Source: Lutimonas halocynthiae
GTDB lineage: Bacteria; Bacteroidota; Bacteroidia; Flavobacteriales; Flavobacteriaceae
Direction: 5' to 3'
Length of the DNA: 64,000 bases
NCBI RefSeq assembly: GCF_030409835.1
Contig: NZ_JAUFQO010000016.1
Span: 124,001 to 188,000 of the forward strand
Shown here one piece after another: positions 1-9,344 of the stretch (the stretch's first letter is position 1; each line of letters starts with the position of its first letter). Under the pieces are notes generated by a model, which ran no database searches, had not been told where the DNA came from, and worked only from the letters and a program-made list of their open reading frames with translations. A program made the position numbers and the translations under genes.

Positions 1-78
1 TGCCTCAGCCTGCCCATAACTAACGGCAGAAAAGCATAAAAAAAAGGTGAAAGATAAAACAGTGATGAATTTTTTCAT
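1..78 (-). CDS. N-terminal fragment of a secreted protein (cut by window edge)
   Basis: The reverse strand from 78 opens with ATG and encodes 26 residues before the window ends. They form a typical signal peptide: MKKF, then a hydrophobic core (TVLSFTFFLCFSAVS) and a YGQAEA end that looks like a signal peptidase I site. The mature protein lies outside the window, so its function cannot be given. It is transcribed in the same direction as the next gene, about 170 bases away. Confidence 0.6.
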   Translation of the reverse strand, partial: MKKFITVLSFTFFLCFSAVSYGQAEA

Positions 79-248
79 TTCAATGTTATTTGATTAATAA
101 AATTACAATATCTTGATATAAAGCAACTTGGAATGTATTATATTGATAGTAATATCTTACAAGTAGCCTTAAAAAGGGTATTATAATCGTTCTCTAATTA
201 AATTTAAGAGGGCTCTAAAATTAAATAAATTTACCTTGTCTGCAAAAC

Positions 249-3161
249 TTATTTTAAAGCTTCCTTGAACAAGCTAATTGGATGTTTTGCCAATCTATTT
301 GTTCCGTCTTTAATTTGGTGTCTACAACTTGTTCCTGAGGCAATAATTTCAACATTAGATTCCATATTTCTAACTTTAGGGAAAAGTGTATCTTCTCCTA
401 CTTGCATGCTTAGATCATAGTGTTCTTTTTCATAACCAAACGATCCGGCCATACCGCAACATCCTGTATTCATAATTGAAACTTCGAAATTTTGAGGCAG
501 GTTTAGCATGCTAAAAGTAGCCTTCATATTTGACAGCGACTTTTGCTGGCAATGTCCATGAACTTTTATTTTTTTTGCCTTACTTGTAAATTGACGTTTA
601 TGAATCTTGCCTTTTTTAATTTCTCTCTCAATAAATTCTTCTATTGTAAAGGCATTTGTACTTATGAGCTTCGCATTTTCTTTGTCATCTGCCAATCTGA
701 GATATTCATCTCTAAAAGTTAAAATTGCCGAAGGTTCTATTCCAACAAGTGGTGCATCTTTATTAATTTTTTCTTTGAAAAAGTCAACATTAAGGTTTGC
801 TAGTTCTTTAGCTTCATCTAAGAGACCCTTTGAGATAAAACTCCTGCCACTTTCCTCGTGATCAGTAATTAAAACCTCATAGCCTAACTTTACTAGAGCT
901 TCGATGCAGTCTTTTCCAACCTGATCATCATAAAAGTTTGTAAACTCGTCAATAAACAAATAAACTTGACCATTTGGGTAATGGGTATTTTTAAACCTGT
1001 TTTTATTGTTTTGATACCATTTTTTAGTTGTTTTCTGAGCAAGCTTAGGAATACTTCTTTGTATAGCCACGCCCATTATTTTTTTAGCCAGGCTGGTACT
1101 TAATACCAAATTGGCAATGGAGGGCATTAAAGAGCCTAACTTGTTGTATTTCACGTTATCCGCAAATAACCTCGTCCTGAAACTCACACCGTTTTCTTTT
1201 TGATATTGATAGAGAAATTCAGCTTTCAATGCTGCCACATCAACATTACTAGGGCATTCACTGGCACAGGCTTTACAACTTAAACAGAGATCAAATACTT
1301 CTTTTAGTTCAGCATGATCAAATCGATTTGATTTTTCGCTATTCGTTAAGTATTCTCGCAGCATGTTTGCTCGAGCTCGAGTTGTATCCTTTTCGTTTTT
1401 AGTAGCTCTATAACTTGGGCACATTGTTCCGCCGGCAAATACAGGTTTTCTACAATCTCCTGAGCCATTACATTTTTCAGCAGCTCTTAATATGCCTTGT
1501 GAATCAGAGAAATCCTGAATGGTTTCTATTTGAGGTTCTTCCCGATCCGGATTATACCTTAGAGAAGCATCCATAGGCCAAGGGTCAATAATCTTTCCAG
1601 GATTAAAAATTTGCTGCGGATCGAATACTTGTTTGATCCTTCTCATCAGCTCATAATTCTTTTTACCCAACATAAGACTTAGAAATTCTGATCTGACTAT
1701 ACCATCTCCATGTTCCCCGCTCATTGAACCTTTATATTTCTTTACAAGTTCAGCTACTTTACTGGTGATTTCACGAAATAAATGGATGTCTTCACTCAAT
1801 TTAAGATTGAGGATAGGTCTTAAGTGCAGTTCGCCAGCACCCGCATGGGCATAATAAACAGCCTCCTGGTCATAGCTTTTCATCATTGCTGTAAATTCAG
1901 CAATGTAGTTTGGTAGGTCCTTAACTTCTACAGCGGTGTCTTCAATACAGGCCACAGCCTTGCGGTCACCCACTATATTACCTAACAAGCCCAGGCCTGC
2001 TTTTCTAAGAGACAGGGCCTTTCCAATGTCGTCACCTAATAGGATAGGATGCGCGTAACCAAAATTTTTGTCTTGTAATTCTTTAATAAGTGCTTGCGCA
2101 TTTTTTTTGACAATATCCGGATCATCATGACAGAGTTCCATCATTAATATCGCGGCAGGATCGCCTTGAACAAAAAATCTGTTTTTTAATTGTTCCCGAT
2201 TATTCTTGGTACAGTCAAGAATGGTTTTATCCATTAATTCACAAGTATATAGATTGTGATTCATGGCTGCAACTACAGCCTCAAGACTTTCCTGAATACT
2301 TTCAAAATGAGCAGCAACGATGATGTTATGGGCAGGAGGGAGGAGATCAAGAGATAAGGTAACATCTGTTGTGAAAGCCAAAGTTCCTTCGCTTCCACAA
2401 AGTAATTTTGCTACATTGATTGGCTTATTTTCATCAGAAAAGATTTCATTATCAAGTAAGGCATCTATTGCATATCCATTATTCCTGCGATGAATCGATG
2501 GTTTTGGGAATTCATTTCTAATTTCCTCTTGGGTTTCTTTTTTTGACAATTCGCTGAAAAGCAGGTTGTATATTTTGCTTTCAAGTGAATTTCCTTTTAG
2601 TTTTTCGTTAAACTCTTTTTTAGTCAGATTTCCGAAGGCACAGGCTGATCCATCAGACAAAACAGTGTTCATTTCAATTACCTTGTCTCTGGTAACGCCG
2701 TATTGAATTGAAGTAGTTCCAGAAGAATTATTTCCAACCATTCCGCCAATCATGCAACGGTTTGAAGTAGAAGTGTTCGGACCAAAAAACAGGCCAAATG
2801 GCTTTAAAAATTCATTTAATTCATCGCGCACAATTCCTGGTTCAACCCGAATGGTTCTATTCTTTTCATCAAAGGCTAGTATGCGTGTATAGTTTTTAGA
2901 CGTATCCACTATGATTCCTTCACCAACGCATTGACCCGCAAGTGATGTCCCGGCGGTTCTTGGAACGAGTGAAATCTTTCGCTTTGATGCGAAATCTATA
3001 AGTGTTTTGATGTCATCTGGCCCTTTTGGAAAGGCTACTGCCAAAGGTATTTTTCTATACACTGAGGCGTCAGTAGCATACATGTTCTTATGAAGATCAT
3101 CAGTATATAATTCGCCACTTAAATCGGTTGAAAGTTGATGCAATTCTTTTGTCACTGACAT
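249..3161 (-). CDS. FAD-linked oxidase fused to Fe-S and CCG domains (YdiJ/D-2-hydroxyacid dehydrogenase type)
   Basis: This 970-residue protein probably oxidises a D-2-hydroxy acid (D-lactate or D-2-hydroxyglutarate) and passes electrons through Fe-S clusters to the respiratory chain. The N-terminal FAD-binding domain of the glycolate oxidase/VAO type covers about residues 40-270 (PRTAGTSLAGQ). The FAD-oxidase C-terminal domain follows to about 540 and contains SGEHGDG. A ferredoxin-like part at about 575-660 carries cysteine clusters (MCPSY and CLSCKACASECP). The C-terminal cysteine-rich heterodisulfide-reductase-like domain has GHCQQKS and GCCGMAGSFG. Length and domain order match E. coli YdiJ, about 1000 residues. 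The exact substrate cannot be told from sequence. The start at 3161 gives a cytosolic N-terminus directly before the FAD domain. Confidence 0.9.
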   Translation of the reverse strand: MSVTKELHQLSTDLSGELYTDDLHKNMYATDASVYRKIPLAVAFPKGPDDIKTLIDFASKRKISLVPRTAGTSLAGQCVGEGIIVDTSKNYTRILAFDEKNRTIRVEPGIVRDELNEFLKPFGLFFGPNTSTSNRCMIGGMVGNNSSGTTSIQYGVTRDKVIEMNTVLSDGSACAFGNLTKKEFNEKLKGNSLESKIYNLLFSELSKKETQEEIRNEFPKPSIHRRNNGYAIDALLDNEIFSDENKPINVAKLLCGSEGTLAFTTDVTLSLDLLPPAHNIIVAAHFESIQESLEAVVAAMNHNLYTCELMDKTILDCTKNNREQLKNRFFVQGDPAAILMMELCHDDPDIVKKNAQALIKELQDKNFGYAHPILLGDDIGKALSLRKAGLGLLGNIVGDRKAVACIEDTAVEVKDLPNYIAEFTAMMKSYDQEAVYYAHAGAGELHLRPILNLKLSEDIHLFREITSKVAELVKKYKGSMSGEHGDGIVRSEFLSLMLGKKNYELMRRIKQVFDPQQIFNPGKIIDPWPMDASLRYNPDREEPQIETIQDFSDSQGILRAAEKCNGSGDCRKPVFAGGTMCPSYRATKNEKDTTRARANMLREYLTNSEKSNRFDHAELKEVFDLCLSCKACASECPSNVDVAALKAEFLYQYQKENGVSFRTRLFADNVKYNKLGSLMPSIANLVLSTSLAKKIMGVAIQRSIPKLAQKTTKKWYQNNKNRFKNTHYPNGQVYLFIDEFTNFYDDQVGKDCIEALVKLGYEVLITDHEESGRSFISKGLLDEAKELANLNVDFFKEKINKDAPLVGIEPSAILTFRDEYLRLADDKENAKLISTNAFTIEEFIEREIKKGKIHKRQFTSKAKKIKVHGHCQQKSLSNMKATFSMLNLPQNFEVSIMNTGCCGMAGSFGYEKEHYDLSMQVGEDTLFPKVRNMESNVEIIASGTSCRHQIKDGTNRLAKHPISLFKEALK

Positions 3162-3190
3162 GCTTAAAACAATAAAATTTTAGGTTTGTA

Positions 3191-3529
3191 TTAAAGTACC
3201 TGTGTTCCGTTAGCGATATTGTCGCCTGATTGTAAAAGTACTACATCTTTACCGTTTTGAAGCCCTAAAACAAGGCATTCACTCTTGAAATTTGCAATTT
3301 GTTTGGCTTCAAAATTTATAACGGCTATGACTTTTTTATGCATTAAAGTCTCCTTTGAATACAAGGTGGTTATTTGAGCACTTGACTTTTTTATTCCCAG
3401 GTCACCAAAATCTATTTTAAGCTGAAAAGCAGGAACTCTGGCTTTAGGAAAATCCAATACTTCAATGATGGTTCCAACTCTCAAATCAACTTTCTGAAAG
3501 TCTTCAAAAGAGATAACGGCTGAACTCAT
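3191..3529 (-). CDS. csaA: CsaA-like tRNA-binding domain protein
   Basis: This 112-residue protein is a single OB-fold tRNA-binding domain like those at the ends of MetRS and PheRS beta. FQKVDLRVGTIIEV near the N-terminus and ARVPAFQLKIDFG are the hallmark strands, and SAQITTLY and VINFEAKQIANF complete the family pattern. CsaA proteins are small dimers, described in Bacillus as export-related chaperones with tRNA affinity. The cellular role in Bacteroidota is unclear. Its start codon shares one base with the stop of the upstream Mpo1-like gene (TAATG), so the two are probably translationally coupled. Confidence 0.9.
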   Translation of the reverse strand: MSSAVISFEDFQKVDLRVGTIIEVLDFPKARVPAFQLKIDFGDLGIKKSSAQITTLYSKETLMHKKVIAVINFEAKQIANFKSECLVLGLQNGKDVVLLQSGDNIANGTQVL

Positions 3530-3987
3530 TACTTAGATAGTTTTTCTAAGACCCAGGCCGGACCTATTAATAAAAACTGAAGGTCTTTAATAAAGGAAGG
3601 TTTTTTACCTTCAATATGATGCCCGTAGAATTGCCCGATCCAGGCAGCAACGAAAATTGCTACAGAAGTAATAAATAAAGGCAGGTATTGACCTAAATAG
3701 TAGTTGCCAATGATGGTAAGTACACCAAATCCTAACATTCTTAAAAATAGCGTAAATGATAAGCGGATGTAAAAGATCAAAAGAAAGACCATTACGATAC
3801 TGGCCCAATTTCCAATCATAGGATTGCTAATACCTAATGTGTTTTGAATAAATCCTGAAGGAATACTCATGATCATCCCGACGATGCTGAAAAATATGGC
3901 AGGAACACAGATATAATGGATCTTTTGATTGGTTTCGTTTTGATGGCTTACGGCATATTCATCATACCATTGTTGCGCTGTCTTCAT
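3529..3987 (-). CDS. Mpo1-like (DUF962) membrane protein
   Basis: This 152-residue integral membrane protein has about four hydrophobic segments. It shows the family signatures: WYDEYAVSHQNETNQKIH at the N-terminus and a C-terminal GHHIEGKKPSF, which places conserved histidines at both ends. Yeast Mpo1 is an Fe(II)-dependent dioxygenase that shortens 2-hydroxy fatty acids in phytosphingosine breakdown. Bacterial members are uncharacterised, so an alpha-oxidation role on 2-hydroxy lipids is an inference. It is the first gene of a pair with csaA and is divergent from the redoxin gene at 4134. Confidence 0.85.
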   Translation of the reverse strand: MKTAQQWYDEYAVSHQNETNQKIHYICVPAIFFSIVGMIMSIPSGFIQNTLGISNPMIGNWASIVMVFLLIFYIRLSFTLFLRMLGFGVLTIIGNYYLGQYLPLFITSVAIFVAAWIGQFYGHHIEGKKPSFIKDLQFLLIGPAWVLEKLSK

Positions 3988-4086
3988 AGGATTGATTTCA
4001 ATTTTAATATTATTTGAATGTGCTTTTATTTCTAGTAAGCAAGAATAGCATCTTAAAAAGTTAATAAATGGTTCCTTTTAAAAGAT

Positions 4087-4094
4087 TATTTTTG
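4087..4094 (+). promoter_or_regulatory. -7 promoter box upstream of the redoxin gene
   Basis: TATTTTTG fits the Bacteroidota -7 consensus TAnnTTTG and lies 40 bases before the start codon at 4134. No convincing -33 box is seen, so this is moderate support only. Confidence 0.4.
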
Positions 4095-4133
4095 TGTCAA
4101 GATTGAAGTAAATATATAAATAAATTAGGATTT

Positions 4134-4691
4134 ATGGCGAACACAGCATCTAATATGCTTCCTCTAGGATCTGAGGCTACGGATTTTAAATTAATTGACA
4201 CGATTTCGAATGAGGTTTTATCTTTAGAACAGTTAAAAGGAGAAAAAGCAACAGTTATAGTTTTTATATGTAATCACTGCCCATTCGTTATTCATGTTAA
4301 TCATGAATTAATTAGGATGGCACAGGAGTATAAAGAGAAAGGAGTTGGGTTTATTGCCATCTCCTCGAATGATAGTGTCAACTATCCGCAAGATGGTCCT
4401 GAAATGATGAAAAAAGTGGCGCTTGATTTGTCTTACCCATTTCCTTATTTATATGATGAATCGCAGGAGGTAGCTAAGGCCTATCAAGCGGCCTGTACAC
4501 CAGATAATTATGTTTTTGATAAGGATTTAAAATTGGTTTACCGAGGGCAAATCGATAATTCAAGACCAGGAAACGGCGTGCCCGTAAGCGGAACTGATCT
4601 TAGAGAAGCATTAGATTTACTTTTAGCCGGCAAAACATTACATGGTCAGCAAAAACCAAGTATGGGATGTAATATTAAATGGAAAGCTTGA
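4134..4691 (+). CDS. Thioredoxin-fold redoxin (AhpC/TSA-like)
   Basis: This 185-residue protein has a thioredoxin fold starting with SEATDFKLIDTISNEVLSL, typical of the AhpC/TSA-redoxin superfamily. A CxxC active site is embedded in FICNHCPFV, a signature of this thioredoxin-family subgroup. VGFIAISSNDSVNYPQDGP and the cis-Pro region ACTPDNYVFD follow in the expected order. It has no signal peptide, so it acts in the cytoplasm. It is probably a thiol peroxidase or disulfide reductase; its partner is unknown. It is convergent with the YfiT-like gene, 17 bases apart. Confidence 0.88.
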   Translation: MANTASNMLPLGSEATDFKLIDTISNEVLSLEQLKGEKATVIVFICNHCPFVIHVNHELIRMAQEYKEKGVGFIAISSNDSVNYPQDGPEMMKKVALDLSYPFPYLYDESQEVAKAYQAACTPDNYVFDKDLKLVYRGQIDNSRPGNGVPVSGTDLREALDLLLAGKTLHGQQKPSMGCNIKWKA

Positions 4692-4708
4692 TGATGAAAA
4701 TTAATAAA

Positions 4709-5251
4709 TTAGAACCAATCTTTATCTATCAATAGATTCCCTATATGGGTATAATGATGTTTGCTATGCCACGCGTAGATACCAATGTTTTTTTCAAGTG
4801 AAACTTCTTCATTCGTATCTGGATGTATAAATACCCGCTTTAACTCTTCTTTTGACAGTCCCTTAAGTAAATAAACCCATTTGGCATGAAGACTTTCTAA
4901 GGCGGTAAGAGATAATTCTATCGGAGCCTTATAATCATTTAATTCGGCCCAACGGTCTTCATGATAAGCCTTAATCACTGGTTTATCTTCAGTCAAAGTC
5001 CATTTGAATCTGATATAACTATTGTAATGGCTGTCAACCACGTGATGAATCACTTGTCTAATTGTCCAGCCACCATCTCTATAAGGGGTGTCTAACTGCT
5101 CATCAGATAGCTTCTGCGTGATCAAACGCATCTTTCTTGGAAAGGAATCAAGTATTTTAATCCATTTTTGAATGTCAATTTCTGTAATTTCTTCAGGAAT
5201 TTTTGCCTTCCCGATAGGATATTTAAGTTGTTCTAATGGATCGATTTGCAT
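4709..5251 (-). CDS. YfiT/DinB-family metal-dependent protein (bacillithiol transferase-like)
   Basis: This 180-residue protein belongs to the DinB/YfiT four-helix bundle superfamily. The N-terminal YPIGKAKIPEEIT and PYRDGGWTIRQVIHHVVDSH are close to the YfiT pattern. The metal triad is visible as a histidine in the IHHVVDSH helix and the pair in WHSKHHYTHI near the C-terminus. In Firmicutes such proteins conjugate bacillithiol or act as metal-dependent hydrolases. Some Bacteroidota also make bacillithiol, which makes a thiol-transferase role reasonable but unproven. It lies 7 bases downstream of the outer-membrane protein gene on the same strand and is probably cotranscribed with it. Confidence 0.85.
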   Translation of the reverse strand: MQIDPLEQLKYPIGKAKIPEEITEIDIQKWIKILDSFPRKMRLITQKLSDEQLDTPYRDGGWTIRQVIHHVVDSHYNSYIRFKWTLTEDKPVIKAYHEDRWAELNDYKAPIELSLTALESLHAKWVYLLKGLSKEELKRVFIHPDTNEEVSLEKNIGIYAWHSKHHYTHIGNLLIDKDWF

Positions 5252-5257
5252 ATTTTA

Positions 5258-6073
5258 CTAAAAATTGGCATGAAGGGTTAACAACGGCCCCGAAAAATCC
5301 ATGTTGAATCTGCCGTCTAAGTTACCATCGGTAACTCTTGCGTTTAAAAAGAAAAAACGATAGTCCAAACCAACCCCGAAATTTTTTATAATCTGGTATT
5401 TAACACCCGGTGCAATATCCCATAAGCCTCCTGAGTATTTATCAATAGTGATTCCAAACCAGTCAACCCTGGCTACAAATGCCCATTTTGGTGTAGGAGC
5501 CCAATGATACCATCCTCCTATATTTGGCAAAGGGATCAAGCCATCAATAGTTTTTTTCTCAAATTTACGGTCTCCTTCACTGGATAAGGCCTCACCTTCT
5601 ATAAATAGTCCAAGGTTCATGGCATGAACTCCAAGTCCGGCACCTAAAGAATGTTTTGGTCCGGATGAAATTGTTCTCCCCACAAATATCCTAAACACGC
5701 CCACACTAACTCCTCCTCTAACAGTGCTGCCTGGTAGAAAAGTTACATTATCAAATTTAATAGAATCTTTTAATGTTGCCCCAGCAGCATTGTTTACGGT
5801 AAAACCTTCTACGGTTAAGCGCCATTTCTTGTTCCATCTCCATTCTAAATTTAAAAATGGGGTAGCCTGGTTATCATTGAAATCGAATGTTTCTGACCAA
5901 TCAATATCACTATCCTCAGACTCAGCACTGGCGCCAAATTTAATGTCCTTTTGAGGAATGAAGACCCCAATTTCTCCGTAAAATTCATCAGCTAAAAGTG
6001 GATGCTGTTCCTCTTCTTGAGCCCAAGTAAAAGGGATAAAACAGAAAGAAAAAATGAGGAGTAAATATTTCAT
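5258..6073 (-). CDS. Predicted outer-membrane beta-barrel protein
   Basis: This 271-residue protein begins with a signal peptide (MKYLLLIFSFCFIPFTWA, cut before QEEE). The rest is a succession of amphipathic beta-strand-like stretches alternating with glycine and aromatic residues (LEWRWNKKWRLTVEGF, GGWYHWAPTPKWAFVARVDW). It ends in phenylalanine (LLTLHANF), the classic last-strand signal for barrel assembly. No named family is recognised. A porin-like or lipid-associated role is possible but not shown. Confidence 0.7.
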   Translation of the reverse strand: MKYLLLIFSFCFIPFTWAQEEEQHPLLADEFYGEIGVFIPQKDIKFGASAESEDSDIDWSETFDFNDNQATPFLNLEWRWNKKWRLTVEGFTVNNAAGATLKDSIKFDNVTFLPGSTVRGGVSVGVFRIFVGRTISSGPKHSLGAGLGVHAMNLGLFIEGEALSSEGDRKFEKKTIDGLIPLPNIGGWYHWAPTPKWAFVARVDWFGITIDKYSGGLWDIAPGVKYQIIKNFGVGLDYRFFFLNARVTDGNLDGRFNMDFSGPLLTLHANF

Positions 6074-6127
6074 AATATATGAATATTGGATTATTGGACT
6101 ATTAAAGTTACAATATAATTAGCACAT

Positions 6128-6165
6128 AAAAAAGCACCTGTCATAAAAATAACAGGTGCTTTTGA
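6128..6165 (-). terminator. Intrinsic terminator downstream of the cyclophilin-FKBP gene
   Basis: AAAGCACCTGT at 6131-6141 pairs perfectly with ACAGGTGCTTT at 6152-6162 around a 10-base loop. T-runs occur on both strands. It lies 20 bases past the stop of the minus-strand gene at 6182, which is its likely client. Confidence 0.8.
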
Positions 6166-6181
6166 TTCTATGTAGAAAGGC

Positions 6182-7114
6182 TTATTTAACAGCCACTAAT
6201 TCAACGTCAAAAATCAATGTGGCATCAGGAGGTATAACCCCTCCAGCTCCTTGCGAGCCATAAGCCAAATGAGAAGGAATAACCAAACGTGCTTTGTCTC
6301 CAACTTGCAACAATTGCAAGCCTTCATCCCATCCTTTTATAACCTGACCAATTCCTACTGTAAAGTCAATTGGTTGTTTACGATCATATGAAGAATCAAA
6401 TACCCTTCCATCAGGCAACTGACCTTTATAATGTACAGAGATTTCTTTACCTTGACTTGCTTGTGCACCAGATCCTTTTTGAATAATCTGATATCTTAAA
6501 CCGCTTTCAGTTTTTTCAAAACCTGCTGCTAGTTTGTCTAATTCAGCATCCATTTGTTCTTTAGCTTCAGCTATTTTTTTATCTCTATCTCCTTCAAAAG
6601 TTCTGAATGCCTCAATCGCATCAAAGGCTTCAGCAGCTCCGCCAACTCTTATGATTTCCATTTTTTCAATGCTGTCATCTTGAGTGATCGTATCAACTAT
6701 GTCTTGTCCTTCAAGTACTTCACCAAAAACAGTATGCTTATTATCTAACCAAGGTGTTGGTACATGCGTTATGAAAAACTGTGATCCATTTGTTCCAGGG
6801 CCAGCATTGGCCATAGAAAGAATACCTGGCTTGTCATGCTTAAGGTCTGCGTGAAATTCATCCTCAAAGCTATAACCTGGATTTCCTGTTCCTGTTCCAA
6901 GAGGGCATCCGCCTTGAACCATAAAATCAGGAATCACCCTGTGAAATTTTAAACCATCATAATATCTTTCACCTTGTGGTTTAGCTGAGTTTTCTAAATT
7001 TCCTTCTGCGAGGGCAACAAAATTACCCACTGTTCCTGGAGTTTTTTCCATCTCAAGCTTTAAAAGAATATCACCCTTTGTGCTTTTTATTTTCGCATAT
7101 AAACCGTCGTTCAT
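6182..7114 (-). CDS. Bifunctional peptidyl-prolyl isomerase, cyclophilin plus FKBP domains
   Basis: This 310-residue protein joins two unrelated prolyl isomerase domains. The cyclophilin domain covers about residues 5-160 ([36 protein letters not shown]). A charged helical linker follows at 165-205 ([19 protein letters not shown]). The FKBP domain covers about 222-310 ([56 protein letters not shown]). There is no signal peptide, so it should act in the cytoplasm on folding proteins. This fusion is common in Flavobacteriia. A strong terminator follows. Confidence 0.95.
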   Translation of the reverse strand: MNDGLYAKIKSTKGDILLKLEMEKTPGTVGNFVALAEGNLENSAKPQGERYYDGLKFHRVIPDFMVQGGCPLGTGTGNPGYSFEDEFHADLKHDKPGILSMANAGPGTNGSQFFITHVPTPWLDNKHTVFGEVLEGQDIVDTITQDDSIEKMEIIRVGGAAEAFDAIEAFRTFEGDRDKKIAEAKEQMDAELDKLAAGFEKTESGLRYQIIQKGSGAQASQGKEISVHYKGQLPDGRVFDSSYDRKQPIDFTVGIGQVIKGWDEGLQLLQVGDKARLVIPSHLAYGSQGAGGVIPPDATLIFDVELVAVK

Positions 7115-7285
7115 GTCTTATTTTTTTTAAAATCCTTGCAAAGATAAATTATTCCGTAAGAAATGGAATCAACTCAGAAGATTTATTGAAAAATTTTAAG
7201 GAAATATTAGCATTTACAACCTTGAACCATATAAAATATTTTAGGTTTTGTAGCGTTATAAAACAGTAATACAAAAACAATTACA

Positions 7286-8104
7286 ATGAAAAAGATCGGA
7301 TTTATAATTATCGTTTTGTTTTTAAGCCATACGATATCCGCACAAATACAGAAAGAAAGTTTCAACGAATCAGAAATTCCTGATGGTTGGATCTACGAAA
7401 TTAATTCAAATGCCACCGGGTGGCAATTTGGATATACGGGTGTAATGCCAAACAGTGGCCCAACGATTGAATCTGAGTTTGATTCAGGTGCAGCGTTATT
7501 TAATGATCATGTTCATGGATCAAAATCAAATGACAGAACGAGCTTGACAACGCCGATTGCAGACCTTTCGGATGTTAAAGATGTTCAGATAGAAGTAACC
7601 TACAACTTACAGGTTGAAGATGAAAAAGGCGAGTTCTCTATCGAAGTGTTTGATGGAAAAAAATGGAAAGAAGTGTATTTTCAGGATACTTCATCTCCTA
7701 AAAACACAGGTATGAATGAAGTAGTCTTGTTAGAAGTAAGTGAATTTTTGAATGATGAATTTCAAGTAAGGTTCGTATATAATGATGAAGGTCAAAACGA
7801 AACACAGGGTTTAGGAATTGATCATTATGAATTAAAAGAAGCTACCATGGATGTCGAATTCAATGAAAGTAAAATCAGTTCAATTAATGTCTTAAACTTA
7901 CCGGATAACGTTTTGGTATTAGATACTAATGATGAATTGAATACAGATGTTATGCAAGATCTGGCTCAACATTTAGAGCGATCAGAACTTTCAACAGATT
8001 CAATTATGTATAATATTACTGAATTCCCAAACGGAAGCGAGATGTTCAGAGTCCAAGAAGAAAACAACGTAGGTTCATTTAAGACATATAAGAAGTTGAA
8101 ATAA
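7286..8104 (+). CDS. Secreted protein with choice-of-anchor-J-like jelly-roll domain
   Basis: This 272-residue protein has a signal peptide (MKKIGFIIIVLFLSHTISAQ). The body begins FNESEIPDGWIYEINSNATG, the pattern opening cleaved-adhesin/choice-of-anchor-J or MAM-like beta-sandwich modules. DRTSLTTPIADLSDVKDVQIEVTYNL and VVLLEVSEFLNDEFQVRFVYND continue the fold. After about residue 190 comes a short alpha/beta-looking tail that I cannot name. It does not clearly match the T9SS type A sorting domain. It is probably an extracellular or surface binding protein and appears to be a single-gene unit ending in a strong terminator. Confidence 0.65.
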   Translation: MKKIGFIIIVLFLSHTISAQIQKESFNESEIPDGWIYEINSNATGWQFGYTGVMPNSGPTIESEFDSGAALFNDHVHGSKSNDRTSLTTPIADLSDVKDVQIEVTYNLQVEDEKGEFSIEVFDGKKWKEVYFQDTSSPKNTGMNEVVLLEVSEFLNDEFQVRFVYNDEGQNETQGLGIDHYELKEATMDVEFNESKISSINVLNLPDNVLVLDTNDELNTDVMQDLAQHLERSELSTDSIMYNITEFPNGSEMFRVQEENNVGSFKTYKKLK

Positions 8105-8129
8105 TAATTAACATTTTAGATTTTGTTTA

Positions 8130-8164
8130 AAAGACTACTTGTTTCGATAAGTAGTCTTTTTTTG
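8130..8164 (+). terminator. Intrinsic terminator after the jelly-roll protein gene
   Basis: AAAGACTACTT (8130-8140) pairs with AAGTAGTCTTT (8149-8159) around an 8-base loop and is followed by a T-run. It lies 26 bases after the stop codon. Confidence 0.88.
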
Positions 8165-8576
8165 TTTCGTTTTATATCAAAACAAAAGACCGCTATGAAA
8201 TTTTTATCTTCCAGTAGCGGTCCAAAAAAAAGGGATCTTTAGGGACTTTGCTTTTGAGAGCAAAGCCATATATTAATGTCTTTTTCTTCATCTGTTGAAG
8301 GTTTAAGACTCGACAATTCAATTTTACATCCATGAATGCTTCAATAATCTGAAACCTACACGACGGCCTTATACAGAAACATCTGTATTAAATTTATGAT
8401 GAGAAAATTGTTATTTGAGGGAAGTGAGTTGCACTTGTTAACATACAACTGAATCTTAAACGCTTGAATTAAAATTTTATTTTAAGTGATACATAATTAT
8501 TACTTTTACCTCCATGAGAATTATCTTCGATAGTAATTCTTGTCTAATCTCAGATTCATTAAAAAGGGTAGTTTAA
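8165..8576. other. Gene-free stretch rich in hairpins
   Basis: About 410 bases without a convincing gene. It holds a perfect 8-bp stem (GACCGCTA 8188-8195 with TAGCGGTC 8215-8222), a second 7-bp stem (CTTTGCT 8246-8252 with AGCAAAG 8259-8265), and an operator-like inverted repeat ATACAGA-aaca-TCTGTAT at 8371-8388. Read on the minus strand, the first stem is followed by a T-rich run (TTTTGTTTTG), so it could end a minus-strand transcript. A small RNA or leader is possible but not shown. Confidence 0.45.
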
Positions 8577-9344
8577 ATGATCAACATACACGTGGATGAC
8601 GCTTCCAATGAACAAAAAGTCAAAGAAATTATTCTTTCATTCAATGATACCGGCAAAACCTATTGGAAGAAAAGAAATACCATTAAAGTTTTTGATTTTG
8701 AAGATAAACAGTGGAATGTAAAATCATTTAAAGTACCACATTTGATTAATCGTTTTGCTTATAAATATGTGAGAGGCTCGAAGGCAAGACGCTCATTTGA
8801 ACATGGAAAGAATATACTGGCTAAAGGAATTTTGACTCCAAAACCAATTGGCTATGTAGAATATAGTAATTTAATAGGTTTAGAAGAAAGTTTTTATGTT
8901 TCTGAAAATTTGAATTACGATTTGAAATTTGAAAACCTTTTTGATGAGAATTATCCTGATAGAGTGAATATCCTTGAGCAGTTCACTGAGTTCACATATC
9001 AGTTGCATGAGAATGAGATCCATAGTTTTGATCATTCAAAAGGGAATACATTGATGATAAAGAAACCGGATGGTTCGTATGATTTTTATTTGGTTGACCT
9101 GAATAGAATGAAATTTGAAAAAATGGATTACCAGCAAAGGATTGATAATTTCAATAGATTAGGATTAACACCATCAATGATAGAAATTATAGGAAGCAAA
9201 TACGCTGCTATCACAGGCCTGGATAAAGCTAAAGTAATTAGCGATATCACTGCTTCTTGTGATAAATTCCACGAATTTAAATATCGCAAAATGCGATGGA
9301 AAAAGAAGTTTGGTATGAGTTTAGCTCCTGGCTCTGGCCAATAA
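8577..9344 (+). CDS. Kdo/WaaP-type lipopolysaccharide kinase family protein
   Basis: This 255-residue cytosolic protein has a divergent protein-kinase-like fold of the Kdo/WaaP family, which phosphorylates the lipopolysaccharide inner core. Visible elements are a nucleotide-binding lysine region ([13 protein letters not shown]), an [16 protein letters not shown] helix, the catalytic-loop equivalent HSFDHSKGN (about residues 145-153), and the metal-binding VDLNRMKF. Length matches WaaP relatives. Substrate specificity cannot be read from sequence; lipid A core phosphorylation is the inference. The last 24 bases overlap the 3' end of the convergent aroC gene. Confidence 0.82.
   Translation: MINIHVDDASNEQKVKEIILSFNDTGKTYWKKRNTIKVFDFEDKQWNVKSFKVPHLINRFAYKYVRGSKARRSFEHGKNILAKGILTPKPIGYVEYSNLIGLEESFYVSENLNYDLKFENLFDENYPDRVNILEQFTEFTYQLHENEIHSFDHSKGNTLMIKKPDGSYDFYLVDLNRMKFEKMDYQQRIDNFNRLGLTPSMIEIIGSKYAAITGLDKAKVISDITASCDKFHEFKYRKMRWKKKFGMSLAPGSGQ

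Noticed and set aside
8193-8333. 46-codon open frame on the minus strand (MDVKLNCRVLNLQQMKKKTL...)
   Set aside because: It runs through both arms of the hairpins at 8188-8265, has no upstream promoter and no recognisable domain, so the hairpins are the better explanation.
9321-9344. Frameshift at the 3' overlap of the WaaP-like kinase and aroC
   Set aside because: Both reading frames are intact and of normal length; a 24-base convergent overlap is common.
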